Numbered from the stretch's first letter, positions 1-8,688 are shown. The stretch is 64,000 nucleotides of DNA from Natronoglomus mannanivorans (GCA_025517485.1 JAOPKB010000012.1:62001-126000), one strand, 5' to 3'. Notes: generated by a model from the sequence alone, not told the origin. Made by a program: numbers and translations.

Positions 1-41
1 CGGTCTTCGAGGAGATGCACGCGTTCGCGGGGGGTGACTGA
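1..41 (+). CDS. fixA: Electron transfer flavoprotein beta subunit (EtfB/FixA), C-terminal end only
   Basis: Only the last 12 codons are inside the window, reading VFEEMHAFAGGD and then TGA at 39-41. The stop lies 2 nt before the EtfA start codon, so the two are co-transcribed. The identity as EtfB/FixA is inferred from this position directly upstream of EtfA and FixC, the standard fixABCX order. The short fragment itself is not diagnostic. Confidence 0.6.
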   Translation, partial: VFEEMHAFAGGD

Positions 42-43
42 CG

Positions 44-1636
44 ATGGTCGACCCCGACGACCACACGGTCGACGAACTGATCGAGGAACTCGAGACGATC
101 GACGACGCCACGGAACTGAACTCAGTGCTCGAGGCCGAACGCACGGGCCGGGACCGCAAGACTGCCCGGGAGGCGGTCTATCGGCGTCTCGAGGCGGTCG
201 GTGCGGTGGACGGTGAGGGCGAAAGCGCAGACGGCGAACCCAGTGAGGACGCCGACGACCTCGAAGGAGACACCGAGACGGAAGGCGAGTACGAGGAGAC
301 GCGCGAGGACGTCGGCGACGAAGCCGAGGGCGAGGAAGTCGACGAGGTCGAAGCGGAGGAAGACGAACCCGACGAACCAAGCGAGGACGCCGAGGAAGAC
401 GACGGGCTCTCGCATCCGACCGCAGACAAGCGCCACGTCCGGGCGCTCCAGGGCGGTCACTACGAGGACATGTGGGTCTTCTGTGAGACCCAGCAGGGCG
501 AGCTGCTCGACGTCTCGAAGGAGATGCTCGGCAAGGCTCGCGAGCTGATGGACGACTACGCAGAGGAGTACGACGAAGAGAACGTCGTCGCGTTCGTCCT
601 CGGCGACGACTGCGAGGGGCTGGCCGAGGAGTGTATCGCCTACGGCGCCGACGTCGCCGTCTACCACGACGACGACCGCCTTGAGCGGTTCCTCCACAAA
701 CCCTACACCGAGGTGTCGGCGCACATGGCCCGCGGTCAGGGCACCGCGGAGAGTACGGACTGGCGCGAGTACGACGAGCCACGGTACGTCCTCTTCCCGG
801 CGACGAACAACGGCCGAGACCTGTCGGCGCAGGTGCAGGCCGAACTCGACTCCGGGCTCGCCTCGGACTGTTCGGGGCTGTTCATCGAGGAAGAAGAGAT
901 CTCGAACCCCGTCAAGACCGGCGAACCCGGCGTGAAGAAGACGTTCGAACGGGTCCTCCACATGAAGCGGCCGGACTTCTCGGGCTTCGAATACTCGACG
1001 ATCCTCTGTCTGGACAACCCCGATCGGGACTTCCACCCGCAGGGCTGCTCGGTCATCCCGGGCAGCTTCGAGCCGATGGAACCCGACTACGACCGCGAGG
1101 GGCTGGTCGTCGAACACGACATGGAACTCGAGGACGACTGGTTCCGAGTCGAGATCACCGAACACGACGAACTCGAGGCGGGGATCGACCTCACGGGCCA
1201 CGAGGTGATCGTCTGTCTGGGTCGCGGGATCGCCGACGATCCGACCGAGGGGATGGAACTCGGCCTGGACCTCGTCGATCAGTTCGGGGACGCCGAACTC
1301 GGGATCACGCGGGGGATCGTCACCTCCTCCTACCAGTTCGACGGCCACGTCGAGCAGTACTCGAAGGAAGAGCGCCAGATCGGCGAGACTGGACAGGTCG
1401 TCGCACCAGCTCTCTACGTCGCCGCGGGTGTCTCCGGGGCGGTCCAGCACAAGGTCGGAATGGACGAGTCCGACACCGTGATCGCGATCAACACGGACCT
1501 CGACGCCCGCATTCGGGACTTCTGTGACTACTTCATCGAGGGCGATCTCTTCGAGGTGTTGCCCCGGTTGACGGCGGCACTCGAGGACGGTCAGCTAGAC
1601 CTGCAGGCCGTCGCCGACGGAGGTGAGGACCGATGA
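44..1636 (+). CDS. fixB: Electron transfer flavoprotein alpha subunit (EtfA/FixB) with acidic N-terminal extension
   Basis: This is the alpha subunit of an FAD-containing electron transfer flavoprotein that passes electrons with EtfB to a quinone-linked oxidoreductase. At 530 residues it is far longer than the usual 310-350. Residues 1-55 look like a small helical domain (VDELIEELETIDDATEL), residues 56-125 are an almost purely Glu/Asp linker, and the ETF fold begins near residue 130. The C-terminal FAD domain carries the family motif SGAVQHK near residue 463, followed by VIAINTD. Its stop overlaps the ATG of the FixC gene (ATGA at 1633-1636), indicating translational coupling. The subunit assignment is firm; the role of the extension is unknown. 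Confidence 0.93.
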   Translation: MVDPDDHTVDELIEELETIDDATELNSVLEAERTGRDRKTAREAVYRRLEAVGAVDGEGESADGEPSEDADDLEGDTETEGEYEETREDVGDEAEGEEVDEVEAEEDEPDEPSEDAEEDDGLSHPTADKRHVRALQGGHYEDMWVFCETQQGELLDVSKEMLGKARELMDDYAEEYDEENVVAFVLGDDCEGLAEECIAYGADVAVYHDDDRLERFLHKPYTEVSAHMARGQGTAESTDWREYDEPRYVLFPATNNGRDLSAQVQAELDSGLASDCSGLFIEEEEISNPVKTGEPGVKKTFERVLHMKRPDFSGFEYSTILCLDNPDRDFHPQGCSVIPGSFEPMEPDYDREGLVVEHDMELEDDWFRVEITEHDELEAGIDLTGHEVIVCLGRGIADDPTEGMELGLDLVDQFGDAELGITRGIVTSSYQFDGHVEQYSKEERQIGETGQVVAPALYVAAGVSGAVQHKVGMDESDTVIAINTDLDARIRDFCDYFIEGDLFEVLPRLTAALEDGQLDLQAVADGGEDR

Positions 1637-3324
1637 GCATTGGAAGCGGCGCCGAGGAGGGGTACGAACATTACGAGGCCGTCGTCGTCGGCTGCGGTCC
1701 CGGTGGTGCCGCCGCGGCGGCCCGCCTCGCAGATCACGGCGTCGAGACGCTCGTCTTAGAACGCGGGGTCGAAGCCGGTTCGAAGAACGTCTCCGGTGGA
1801 TTGCTCTACGCCGAGGAGTCCGCGGCGTACACGATCGACGATCTCTTCTCCGACTTCCGGGCCGAGGCCGCCGAACGGCCGGTCACTGACTATCACATTC
1901 ACAACATGTCGGGCAACCGGGTCAAGAGCTACGACCTGACCGATCTCCACGACCACGACACCGACTGGTGTGACGCCGTTCTCCGCCGGCCGATGGACAG
2001 TTGGCTCGAGCAGCGCGTCCACGAGAAAACGAGCGAGACCGGCGGCGGCGTCCTCACCGGCGTCCGTGTGAACGGGCTCCTGCGAGAAAACGGCGAGATC
2101 GTCGGCGTCACCTGCGACGAACTCGACCCCATCAAAGCCGACATGATCGTCGCGGCCGACGGCGTCAACTCCGAACTCGCCCGCGACGCCGGGTTGATGG
2201 ACTGGGAGGAACCCGACGAGTGGTTCCAGGGCGTCAAGGCCGTCGTCGAGATGGATTCCGAGACGATCGCCGACCGGTTCGATATCGACGAAGACGAGGG
2301 GGTCGCTCACCTGTTCTCGGGTGACCTGTTCCAGGACGTCCGGGGCGGGGGCTTTCTCTACACGAACGAGGACTCGCTCTCGATTGGGACGGTGTTCCAC
2401 CTCGACAGTCTCGTCGAGCAGGAGGCCGAACCCCACGAGTTACTCGACGCCCTGCTCACGCATCCGCTGCTCGCCCAGTGGTTCCGCGGCGAGTACGACG
2501 AGCGGGAGTACGCCGCCAAACTGGTCCCTGACTCGAAGAAGGTCGCCCACCGTGAGCCCTACCGCGACCGACTCGTGCTGGTCGGCGACGCCGCCGGCCA
2601 GATGCAGGCTCAGGGCCCGATCATCAAAGGGATGAACCACGCCGTCACCGCCGGCGCGCTCGCGGCCGACGCCTTCGCCGTCACGCGTGGCAACGCCGAC
2701 CCCGAAGCTGCAGGACGGCGGTACACCACGATGCTCGAGAAGTCGGGGACGATGGACAAGCTCCGGCCTCGGCGGTACGAGGTTTCCCGTCGGGTCGGCG
2801 AGCGCGACGTCGTGACGAACGCCGTCGAGCGCGTGCTGAACTCCCGCGTCGGGAGCCTCGCGGTCGGGAACCCGATCGCCGAACGAGCGCTGAAACGGGC
2901 GTACAACTCCCCGTTCCTCGTGTCGATGCTGCCGGACACGAAGACGGGATACGTCTCGCTTCCGTCGGTTATCGGCGAGGAACACGGCCGGACGGTCCAC
3001 TGGGAGAACGAGATCGAACCGCCGACGCTCGCCGACCGGATCGGCGACCTGACCTACGACACCGACGTCGGCAACCCCCACATTCGGCTCCGCGACGAGT
3101 CCTACGAGGCCAGCGGTGCCGCGGTCGCCGCCTGTCCCGTCAGCGCGGAGGACTTCGGCGGGGGCTGTTACCGCTCGGAGACGGTCAAGACCAACGGAAG
3201 CGAAGAACGACTGGTCAGCCTCGACACCCAGCCCTGCGTCGAGTGTGGGACCTGTGCAGTCGTCGCCGACACCGAGTGGGAACACCCCCGCGGCGGGAAA
3301 GGCGTCGAATACCGCGAGGGCTGA
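1633..3324 (+). CDS. fixC: FixC-type ETF:quinone oxidoreductase fused to FixX-like ferredoxin domain
   Basis: This is an FAD-dependent oxidoreductase that accepts electrons from EtfAB and reduces membrane quinone. Residues 18-46 hold the Rossmann dinucleotide motif (VVVGCGPGGAAAAARL) ending in the acidic ELVLER-like strand, and VAADGVNS is the typical second FAD motif. The GDAAGQMQ segment near residue 318 is the FAD-ribityl motif of this family. From about residue 495 the chain continues into a FixX-like ferredoxin: CPVSAEDF, then CVECGTC near residues 536-542. In most organisms FixX is a separate gene, so this is a natural C-X fusion. Start chosen at the ATGA overlap with fixB. Confidence 0.92.
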   Translation: MSIGSGAEEGYEHYEAVVVGCGPGGAAAAARLADHGVETLVLERGVEAGSKNVSGGLLYAEESAAYTIDDLFSDFRAEAAERPVTDYHIHNMSGNRVKSYDLTDLHDHDTDWCDAVLRRPMDSWLEQRVHEKTSETGGGVLTGVRVNGLLRENGEIVGVTCDELDPIKADMIVAADGVNSELARDAGLMDWEEPDEWFQGVKAVVEMDSETIADRFDIDEDEGVAHLFSGDLFQDVRGGGFLYTNEDSLSIGTVFHLDSLVEQEAEPHELLDALLTHPLLAQWFRGEYDEREYAAKLVPDSKKVAHREPYRDRLVLVGDAAGQMQAQGPIIKGMNHAVTAGALAADAFAVTRGNADPEAAGRRYTTMLEKSGTMDKLRPRRYEVSRRVGERDVVTNAVERVLNSRVGSLAVGNPIAERALKRAYNSPFLVSMLPDTKTGYVSLPSVIGEEHGRTVHWENEIEPPTLADRIGDLTYDTDVGNPHIRLRDESYEASGAAVAACPVSAEDFGGGCYRSETVKTNGSEERLVSLDTQPCVECGTCAVVADTEWEHPRGGKGVEYREG

Positions 3325-3329
3325 GCGCG

Positions 3330-3734
3330 ATGGAGCGGTACGGATCCCACATCGCCGCCCTCGCCCGCCGTGCGGAGCGGGATCACCGAGATTTCGACCC
3401 CGCCGAAGCCAGTCCCGCGGACGTCACGAACTACCTCCAGGAGGGTGCCGGGCAGGCGATCTGGCTCTACGTCGAGGCTCGGACCGGTGGCCGACTGGTG
3501 CCGTTTTCGGAGGCCGAGCTGTCCGCACTGCAAGACGCGATGAACACCTGGCTCGAGCTGTACGCCCGGTGTTACGGCGTCGATCTCGAGGCCGAGTTCA
3601 CGGTTCGGGAGGCTGCGGAGCTGCTCGTCGACACGCGGAACATTCGGGATACGGCGCAGTTGCTCACTCGAGTGCCAGGTCGGCGAGCGGAGGTGCGAGA
3701 CAGTAAGAGAGAACGAACTGTCGATTCGAAGTAA
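3330..3734 (+). CDS. Hypothetical protein of the fix operon
   Basis: A 134-residue, mainly helical soluble protein starting MERYGSHIAA. It begins 5 nt after the stop of the FixC-FixX gene on the same strand, so it is almost certainly the last gene of that operon. I do not recognise the family. No cysteines suited to a cluster, no signal and no membrane segment are visible. An in-frame start further upstream (3243) would overlap the FixX cysteine region and is less likely than the ATG at 3330. A role connected to the Fix complex is only a guess from position. Confidence 0.75.
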   Translation: MERYGSHIAALARRAERDHRDFDPAEASPADVTNYLQEGAGQAIWLYVEARTGGRLVPFSEAELSALQDAMNTWLELYARCYGVDLEAEFTVREAAELLVDTRNIRDTAQLLTRVPGRRAEVRDSKRERTVDSK

Positions 3735-3787
3735 GGTCGGTCGATTCGTCGGCGAGACTTCGGAGGCGGCGGTCACTGCGACGACCG

Positions 3788-4303
3788 TCAATCGGCGCGG
3801 GAGTGAGAGACCGCCGGGTCCGTCTTGTCGGTGAGAGCGAGAGCGTTCGAGCCGCTCTCGTGTTCGAGTTCGAGTTCTAAGATCCGGTGGGCGTAGAACG
3901 CGACCGAGAAGTCCTGTGGACTCGGAATCGCACACGCGAGCCAGCCGATGAGCGCGGCGGAGACCACGACGTTGTCGGTCGGGACGTGGCCGGAGAGTCC
4001 GAGCAGGAGAACCGGAAGTGCCAGCGAGAGGGGTATGAGTGCTGCGATACGAAGGTGCCAGGCTGGTTCGTCACCGGTCGGTCGTGGGCGAACTAACGCC
4101 CAGGGACAGCGAGCCAGAACGGCGAACACGCCGCCGTCGGCATTACTATCGTCACTGTCGGTCCCACTGGGAAAGTATTCGATCGTGTACTCGACACGAG
4201 CGAGTCTGAGCACGAGTGCATGTGTCCACTCGTGGACGAGTAGGCCAGCTGTCACTGCCAGCGCGAGTGCACAGCCGGCGACGACGACATCCGTTCCTAT
4301 CAT
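3788..4303 (-). CDS. Membrane protein with HExxH zinc-peptidase-like motif
   Basis: A 171-residue protein starting MIGTDVVVAG. The first hydrophobic helix ends in LLVHEWTHALVL, so an HEWTH motif (His24, Glu25, His28) sits in or next to the membrane, as in site-2-protease-like and DUF3267-like membrane zincins. A second hydrophobic stretch lies around residues 88-100 (PLSLALPVLLLGL) and a third around residues 115-128 (VVSAALIGWLACAI). A third zinc ligand cannot be assigned with certainty. Peptidase activity is an inference from the motif only; it could equally be a non-catalytic membrane protein. The gene is convergent with the fix operon. Confidence 0.7.
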   Translation of the reverse strand: MIGTDVVVAGCALALAVTAGLLVHEWTHALVLRLARVEYTIEYFPSGTDSDDSNADGGVFAVLARCPWALVRPRPTGDEPAWHLRIAALIPLSLALPVLLLGLSGHVPTDNVVVSAALIGWLACAIPSPQDFSVAFYAHRILELELEHESGSNALALTDKTDPAVSHSRAD

Positions 4304-4493
4304 GTTTCGCGTGAGTCGTCTGCCGGTCCCGACGCAATCGTTATGGGTCCGTCGGTTCGTCGATTCCGGGCGACGTCACGCATTCCGATGGTGGAACAGA
4401 TAGTCCAAAGAATACCGGCTTCACCTGTGTGGCTATTATCCGTGGCGAGAATCTCTCTCGAGATGGTCAGTTGACATTCGTCGCTCTCGTCGG

Positions 4494-4503
4494 ATTATTT
4501 AAC
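4494..4503 (+). promoter_or_regulatory. TATA-like element upstream of HTH-acetyltransferase
   Basis: The AT-rich element ATTATTTAAC lies 41-50 nt before the ATG at 4544 in otherwise GC-rich DNA. Archaeal initiation about 25 nt downstream would give a leader of about 20 nt. Not experimentally supported. Confidence 0.4.
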
Positions 4504-4543
4504 ACTATCAACAATTAAGTAGCGTGGAGTGGTATACCATACC

Positions 4544-5275
4544 ATGAAGTTCGCCGAGGAGCTCGAGTTCGGACACGAGGACCGCAAAGGGATCTACCAG
4601 TACGTCGAACGCCACGGCGCTGTCGATCCCGACGAAACCCAAGAGGCCTTGCGGATCGACCCCGGCGGCTTCCGCCACCACGTCGCGATACTCAAACGCG
4701 ACGGCCGGATCGAGGAGGTCGACGGACGGCTCCAGGTCGCTCTCGAGGCGGGTGCCGAAGAGGAGTACGTCGACGACGACCTCGAGTTCCACATCCGGCC
4801 GGCCCGCCAGGAGGACCTCACGGGCATCGTCGGGGCGATTCGACAGGTCGCCGAGGAGAAGACCTACATCGTCGCCGAGAGCGTCGCCGACGAGGTCGAC
4901 CATCAGGAGGCGCTGTTACGGCACAACGAACTCGAGTCGCGGATGTTCTTCGTTGCGACGGTCGAGAGCGAGGTCGTCGGCTGGGTCCACCTCAACGCGC
5001 CGGAACTCGACAAGCTGAGCCACACCGCAGAACTCACGGTCGGCGTCATCGAGGAGTACCGCGGCCACGGGATCGGCTCGCACTTGCTCGAGCGTGGACT
5101 CGAGTGGGCCGGGTCGAACGGCTACGAGAAAGTCTATCAGAGCGTCCCCTCGACGAACGAGGACGCGATCACGTTCCTCGAGCACCACAGCTGGGAGACC
5201 GAAGCGATCCGGGAGGACCACTACAAACTCAACGGCCACTACGTCGACGAAGTGATGATGGCGGTCGAACTCTGA
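4544..5275 (+). CDS. GNAT acetyltransferase with N-terminal winged-helix domain
   Basis: A 243-residue fusion. Residues 1-70 look like a winged helix-turn-helix (RKGIYQYVERHGAV, then GFRHHVAILKRDGRIEEVDGR), and residues 80-243 form a GNAT acetyltransferase starting at FHIRPARQEDL. The acetyl-CoA binding segment is EEYRGHGIGSHLLERGL. The HTH suggests that it binds DNA and perhaps controls its own or other genes while acetylating proteins or small molecules; the substrate is unknown. A GTG at 4529 in frame is possible, but the ATG at 4544 fits the TATA element better. Confidence 0.85.
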   Translation: MKFAEELEFGHEDRKGIYQYVERHGAVDPDETQEALRIDPGGFRHHVAILKRDGRIEEVDGRLQVALEAGAEEEYVDDDLEFHIRPARQEDLTGIVGAIRQVAEEKTYIVAESVADEVDHQEALLRHNELESRMFFVATVESEVVGWVHLNAPELDKLSHTAELTVGVIEEYRGHGIGSHLLERGLEWAGSNGYEKVYQSVPSTNEDAITFLEHHSWETEAIREDHYKLNGHYVDEVMMAVEL

Positions 5276-5749
5276 TCACCGCCCCGTTTTCGATTTCTCA
5301 GCCGTTTCCGCAGTCTCGAGGCCTCGCCCGTCTCGAGTCTCGCGACTTTCGTTCGGACGTGTCGTATCCCTCGGCCGCCGGGTGTCGCTGTCGCTCCCCC
5401 GAATACTATCGATTGTCCACTGGTGATTCGTGCCGATCGTTTTGATCAGTGGAACCTTCGTCTCCGTCAGTGTACTCAAAACGCCGTCGTACTCCAGCAT
5501 CTACTCGACACGCAACAGGTACTCGTCCTCGAGGGAACCGACGAGCTAGATATCGACCACCGTCGGATGGTCGGTAAACGCACCCTCGATGTCGTCGACT
5601 TCCGTCCCTCGAACCCAGAAGTACGCCACCACAATGTCTCGTGCGGGAATGATTCGCTCGAGTTCGGTCGTCACGTCCGGCAACTGTTCGAACACGCTCC
5701 CAGGGGGGAACTCGTCTGACGAGACCGTGAACGTCGCCTCGGTAGCCAT
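5276..5749 (-). pseudogene. Decayed bacterio-opsin-activator-like (BAT family) regulator, N-terminal part
   Basis: Translation from the ATG at 5749 gives MATEATFTVSSDEFPPGSVF, the N-terminal signature of haloarchaeal bacterio-opsin-activator-type regulators. The frame is broken by TAG at 5546-5548 after VVDI and by TAG at 5501-5503 after LLRVE, yet homologous-looking sequence continues in the same frame (EYDGVLSTLTETKVPLIKTI, then HQWTID). After about 5430 the similarity to the family fades into low-complexity sequence, and no C-terminal HTH follows. Two nonsense codons plus loss of the DNA-binding half indicate a pseudogene. The second TAG replaces what is probably a Trp codon (TGG to TAG). 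Confidence 0.75.
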
Positions 5750-5937
5750 GAACTGTCCCGTCGTCCGCCGCCAGTAAATACCTGTCACGGCTCTCGTCGC
5801 CGACCGCGGACACTCATTGCTGTGGGCTCGGATTGCGCGGTTCGAATGCTCTCGACGGAGCGTCACCGACTGTTCCACAGCGGGCGCTCACCGCGTCCCG
5901 AGACCGAAAAACGCAGCTCGCGGTACTAGTGGCGCCC

Positions 5938-6354
5938 CTACCCCGGATCCGGTCCGGCGGTCTGTTCTGCCTCCTGCAGGTCGAACAGGTCGTCGTAGTC
6001 GTCTGGAAGCTGCTCTTTGATGTCGTCGATCGCCCCTTCCGTCACCGCCTCGTCGACGACTTCCACGACGACCATCGCACGATAGACCGCGTCCTCGCGG
6101 TCTTTCTCGCCCAGCCCCTCGCGTTCCGTTACTCGACCGACGAACTCCTGAAAATCGAAGCGATCGACGTCGTCGACCTTCTCGAGGTGGCGGCCGATTT
6201 CCCCTGGCAACTGCGCGCCGAGGTTCTCTGCTTCGCCCGGCTGAATGCGCTCGCTGAGCGTCTCGAGGGTCGCTCGAGTCGCGCTGAGCGCGGCTTCCCG
6301 GGAGTCGAGCTGTGCACGGTGCTGGACCTCGCCGATGAATTCGTCGTATTGCAT
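5938..6354 (-). CDS. DUF2267 family protein
   Basis: A 138-residue, helical, soluble protein starting MQYDEFIGEVQHRAQLDSRE. The pattern of helices with TRATLETLSERI, then GEAENLGAQLPGEIG, and the repeat-like second half GLGEKDREDAV are the hallmarks of DUF2267 proteins, common in haloarchaea and actinobacteria and of unknown function. The frame extends upstream to 6399, but the ATG at 6354 matches the family's usual MQYDEFI start. It lies next to the decayed regulator; no operon partner is visible. Confidence 0.85.
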   Translation of the reverse strand: MQYDEFIGEVQHRAQLDSREAALSATRATLETLSERIQPGEAENLGAQLPGEIGRHLEKVDDVDRFDFQEFVGRVTEREGLGEKDREDAVYRAMVVVEVVDEAVTEGAIDDIKEQLPDDYDDLFDLQEAEQTAGPDPG

Positions 6355-6590
6355 ACACTGGGAGTCCTCTTGCCGAGCAGTTGAGCCTGCACCCTTCAAT
6401 TGTAAGGGCCGACACGGACCCGCTGTAGAGGCGCTATCACAGGCTCGAGGTCAATTTCACTCCTTCTACGGGACATCATCCACAGTCCAGTGAACCGTCG
6501 CGATCAGCCCAACCCAGAACCGACGCGCGCTCGAGCGTCTGCCGTCTCGTAACCGAAAGACAGTTTTCCCGGACCGCGCTACCGAGAGGC

Positions 6591-7769
6591 ATGCTTTCGA
6601 TCGCGCTTGCCGGAAAACCTAACGCCGGCAAGTCCACGTTCTACACCGCGGCGACGATGGCCGAGGTGGACGTCGCCAACTACCCGTTCACCACCATCGA
6701 CGCCAACCGCGGCGTCAGCTACGTCCGCACCGAGTGTCCCTGCCTCGAGCGCGAGGAACGCTGCACCAGTGACAACTGCCACGACGGCAAGCGCTACGTC
6801 CCGATCGAGTTGTTAGACGTCGCCGGCCTCGTACCGGGCGCCCACGAGGGCAAGGGACTGGGCAACCAGTTTCTCGACGAACTCACGAACGCCGACGTGA
6901 TCGTCAACGTCGTCGACGCCTCAGGCGGCACGAACGAGAAGGGCGAACCCGTCGATATCGGCGAGCACGATCCCCTGGAGGACATCGACTTCATCGAAGA
7001 GGAAATGGACCTGTGGCTCGCGGGCATCGTCGAGAGCAACTGGGAATCCGTCGAACGAAAGTCCCGCTCGCCCGGCTTCGACATCGACGACGTGCTCGCG
7101 GACATGTTGAGCGGCTTCGGAGCCTCGCCGACGGCGATCGCGACGATCCTCCGGGACCTCGAGTACCCCGAGGACCCGATCCAGTGGACCGACGAGCACC
7201 GCGAGGCGCTCGCTCGAGACGTCCGCGAGAAGACGAAACCGATCGTCGTCGCCGCGAACAAGATCGACGTCGCCCCCGAGGAGAACGTCGAGCGCCTGCT
7301 CGAACTCGACAAGCCCGTCATTCCGACGACCGCAGAGGGCGAACTCGCGCTCCGCAGAGCGGCCGAAGGCGATCTGGTCGCGTACGATCCGGGCGACACC
7401 ACCCTCGGGATCACCGGCGACGTCAACGAGAGTCAGCGCGACGCACTCGAGGGCTTGGCCGAGACGATCGATCGCTGGGACGGCACCGGTGTCCAGGGCG
7501 CATTGAACTACGCCGTCTACGACCTGCTCGAGCACATTACCGCCTATCCCGTCCAGGACGCCTCGAAGTGGTCCGACGGCAGCGGCAACGTCCTCCCCGA
7601 CGCCTTCCTCCTTCCCTCGGGATCGACCCCCGTCGACCTCGCCTACGCCGTTCACTCCGATATCGGCGATGGCTATCTCCACGCCGTGGACGCGAAATCC
7701 TCTCGAGAGGTGAGTGAGAGCCACGAACTCGAGGAGGGAGACGTGATCAAGATCGTAAGCACCAATTGA
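6591..7769 (+). CDS. ychF: YchF/Obg-family translation-associated GTPase
   Basis: A 392-residue P-loop GTPase/ATPase of the Obg superfamily that associates with ribosomes. Walker A is GKPNAGKST (residues 8-16), switch sequence NYPFTTIDANRG follows, Walker B is LLDVAGLVPGAHEGKGLGNQ, and NKID near residue 223 is the G4 motif. The C-terminal 75 residues form a TGS domain ending in GDVIKIVS. The archaeal family has a Cys-rich insert here (CPCLEREERCTSDNCHDGK), fitting a metal site. Length is typical of archaeal members. It starts just after a short GC-rich intergenic gap and is monocistronic. Confidence 0.95.
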   Translation: MLSIALAGKPNAGKSTFYTAATMAEVDVANYPFTTIDANRGVSYVRTECPCLEREERCTSDNCHDGKRYVPIELLDVAGLVPGAHEGKGLGNQFLDELTNADVIVNVVDASGGTNEKGEPVDIGEHDPLEDIDFIEEEMDLWLAGIVESNWESVERKSRSPGFDIDDVLADMLSGFGASPTAIATILRDLEYPEDPIQWTDEHREALARDVREKTKPIVVAANKIDVAPEENVERLLELDKPVIPTTAEGELALRRAAEGDLVAYDPGDTTLGITGDVNESQRDALEGLAETIDRWDGTGVQGALNYAVYDLLEHITAYPVQDASKWSDGSGNVLPDAFLLPSGSTPVDLAYAVHSDIGDGYLHAVDAKSSREVSESHELEEGDVIKIVSTN

Positions 7770-7934
7770 TTTATTATAATTTTCTAATACTCCCAGGTGC
7801 AATAAGGACTGTGCTGAGCGATTAGAATTCGCCCCCGAATACCGGTCACTAATGGCTTGCTGATGAGAGGATGGATGCAGCAGATGACCTCAGAATAGTT
7901 TGTCTTTGAAGAAAGACACCCACCGATGGGCTGG

Positions 7935-8516
7935 TTACCCTGATGCCGCGACAACCAACCGAACATTCTCCTCACCTCCGTGCTCATCGGCCAGTTTTCG
8001 CATCGTGTCGAATATTTCCTTCCATGCTTCGTTCATCGCGTACTCACGGTCACGCAATTCTCGCACGAGTGTCACCTCGTCACCAGCATCAAACTCAAAA
8101 TGATCTTCGGTTAGTGTAACTGTCACTTCTTCCCCCTCCCAAACACGGCTCATATACTCCTCATCTTCTGTTTCAACTGGAAGCGAAAATCCGCCGATCT
8201 TCGTTACGTAGTTACCTTCAGAGTCGTAGAAACTCGTTCGGGAGTCGATTTCTTCGGCCGTTTCACTCCAATCGATTCGCTCGATTTCCCAGAGCCCGAT
8301 CCAACTGCATGAAAGCGGATCAAACTGACTGAGTTTGTCGCTGACATCATCTGGTAGGCCTCTCTGGCCAGCGATCGGGTCGTAATTACAGTAGTTCCGC
8401 CATCCGAATAGACACGCCATCATCGCATAGCCGCCCGGATGACTAACGTCCGTCTCGACGTACTCCCAACTGTCTTCGCACCGGCACTCAATGTCCATTA
8501 GTAGCGTGGTACCCAT
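7935..8516 (-). CDS. Hypothetical protein in AT-rich patch
   Basis: A 193-residue soluble protein starting MGTTLLMDIECRCEDSW. I do not recognise a family. It has several Trp and Cys residues in its first half (CRCEDSW, CLFGWRNYCNY, CSWIGLWEIERIDW), a beta-rich middle, and a C-terminal helix reading ELRDREYAMNEAWKEIFDTM. Base composition and codon use are visibly more AT-rich than neighbouring genes, suggesting acquisition by transfer. The ATG at 8516 was chosen because a TATA element lies 26-33 nt upstream; ATG 8498 is the alternative start. Confidence 0.7.
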   Translation of the reverse strand: MGTTLLMDIECRCEDSWEYVETDVSHPGGYAMMACLFGWRNYCNYDPIAGQRGLPDDVSDKLSQFDPLSCSWIGLWEIERIDWSETAEEIDSRTSFYDSEGNYVTKIGGFSLPVETEDEEYMSRVWEGEEVTVTLTEDHFEFDAGDEVTLVRELRDREYAMNEAWKEIFDTMRKLADEHGGEENVRLVVAASG

Positions 8517-8541
8517 CTTTTCCAAATTCTAACCGAATTCG

Positions 8542-8549
8542 TATTTTAT
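8542..8549 (-). promoter_or_regulatory. TATA box for the AT-rich orphan gene
   Basis: On the minus strand ATAAAATA is centred about 29 nt before the ATG at 8516, the expected distance for a leaderless haloarchaeal transcript. It supports the choice of start codon. Confidence 0.5.
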
Positions 8550-8688
8550 GTTATGCACCTTCTGAATAGTCAGTGTTGCATTCTCGCTTGTATTCAGTCC
8601 GGCTTACCAAAATCGCCGATAACTGATAGACGTACCGGCGTTCGGTTCGCAGCTGTCGTGGCCGCGAAGTCAGACTGGGCATGCTCTG

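Noticed and set aside
122..1450. 442-codon minus-strand open frame opposite EtfA
   Set aside because: High GC and strong codon bias leave the antisense frame open; the plus-strand frame encodes a recognised family.
5501..5548. TAG codons read as pyrrolysine in the broken regulator
   Set aside because: No pyrrolysine system is visible here, the gene also lacks its C-terminal half, and TGG-to-TAG decay explains it better.
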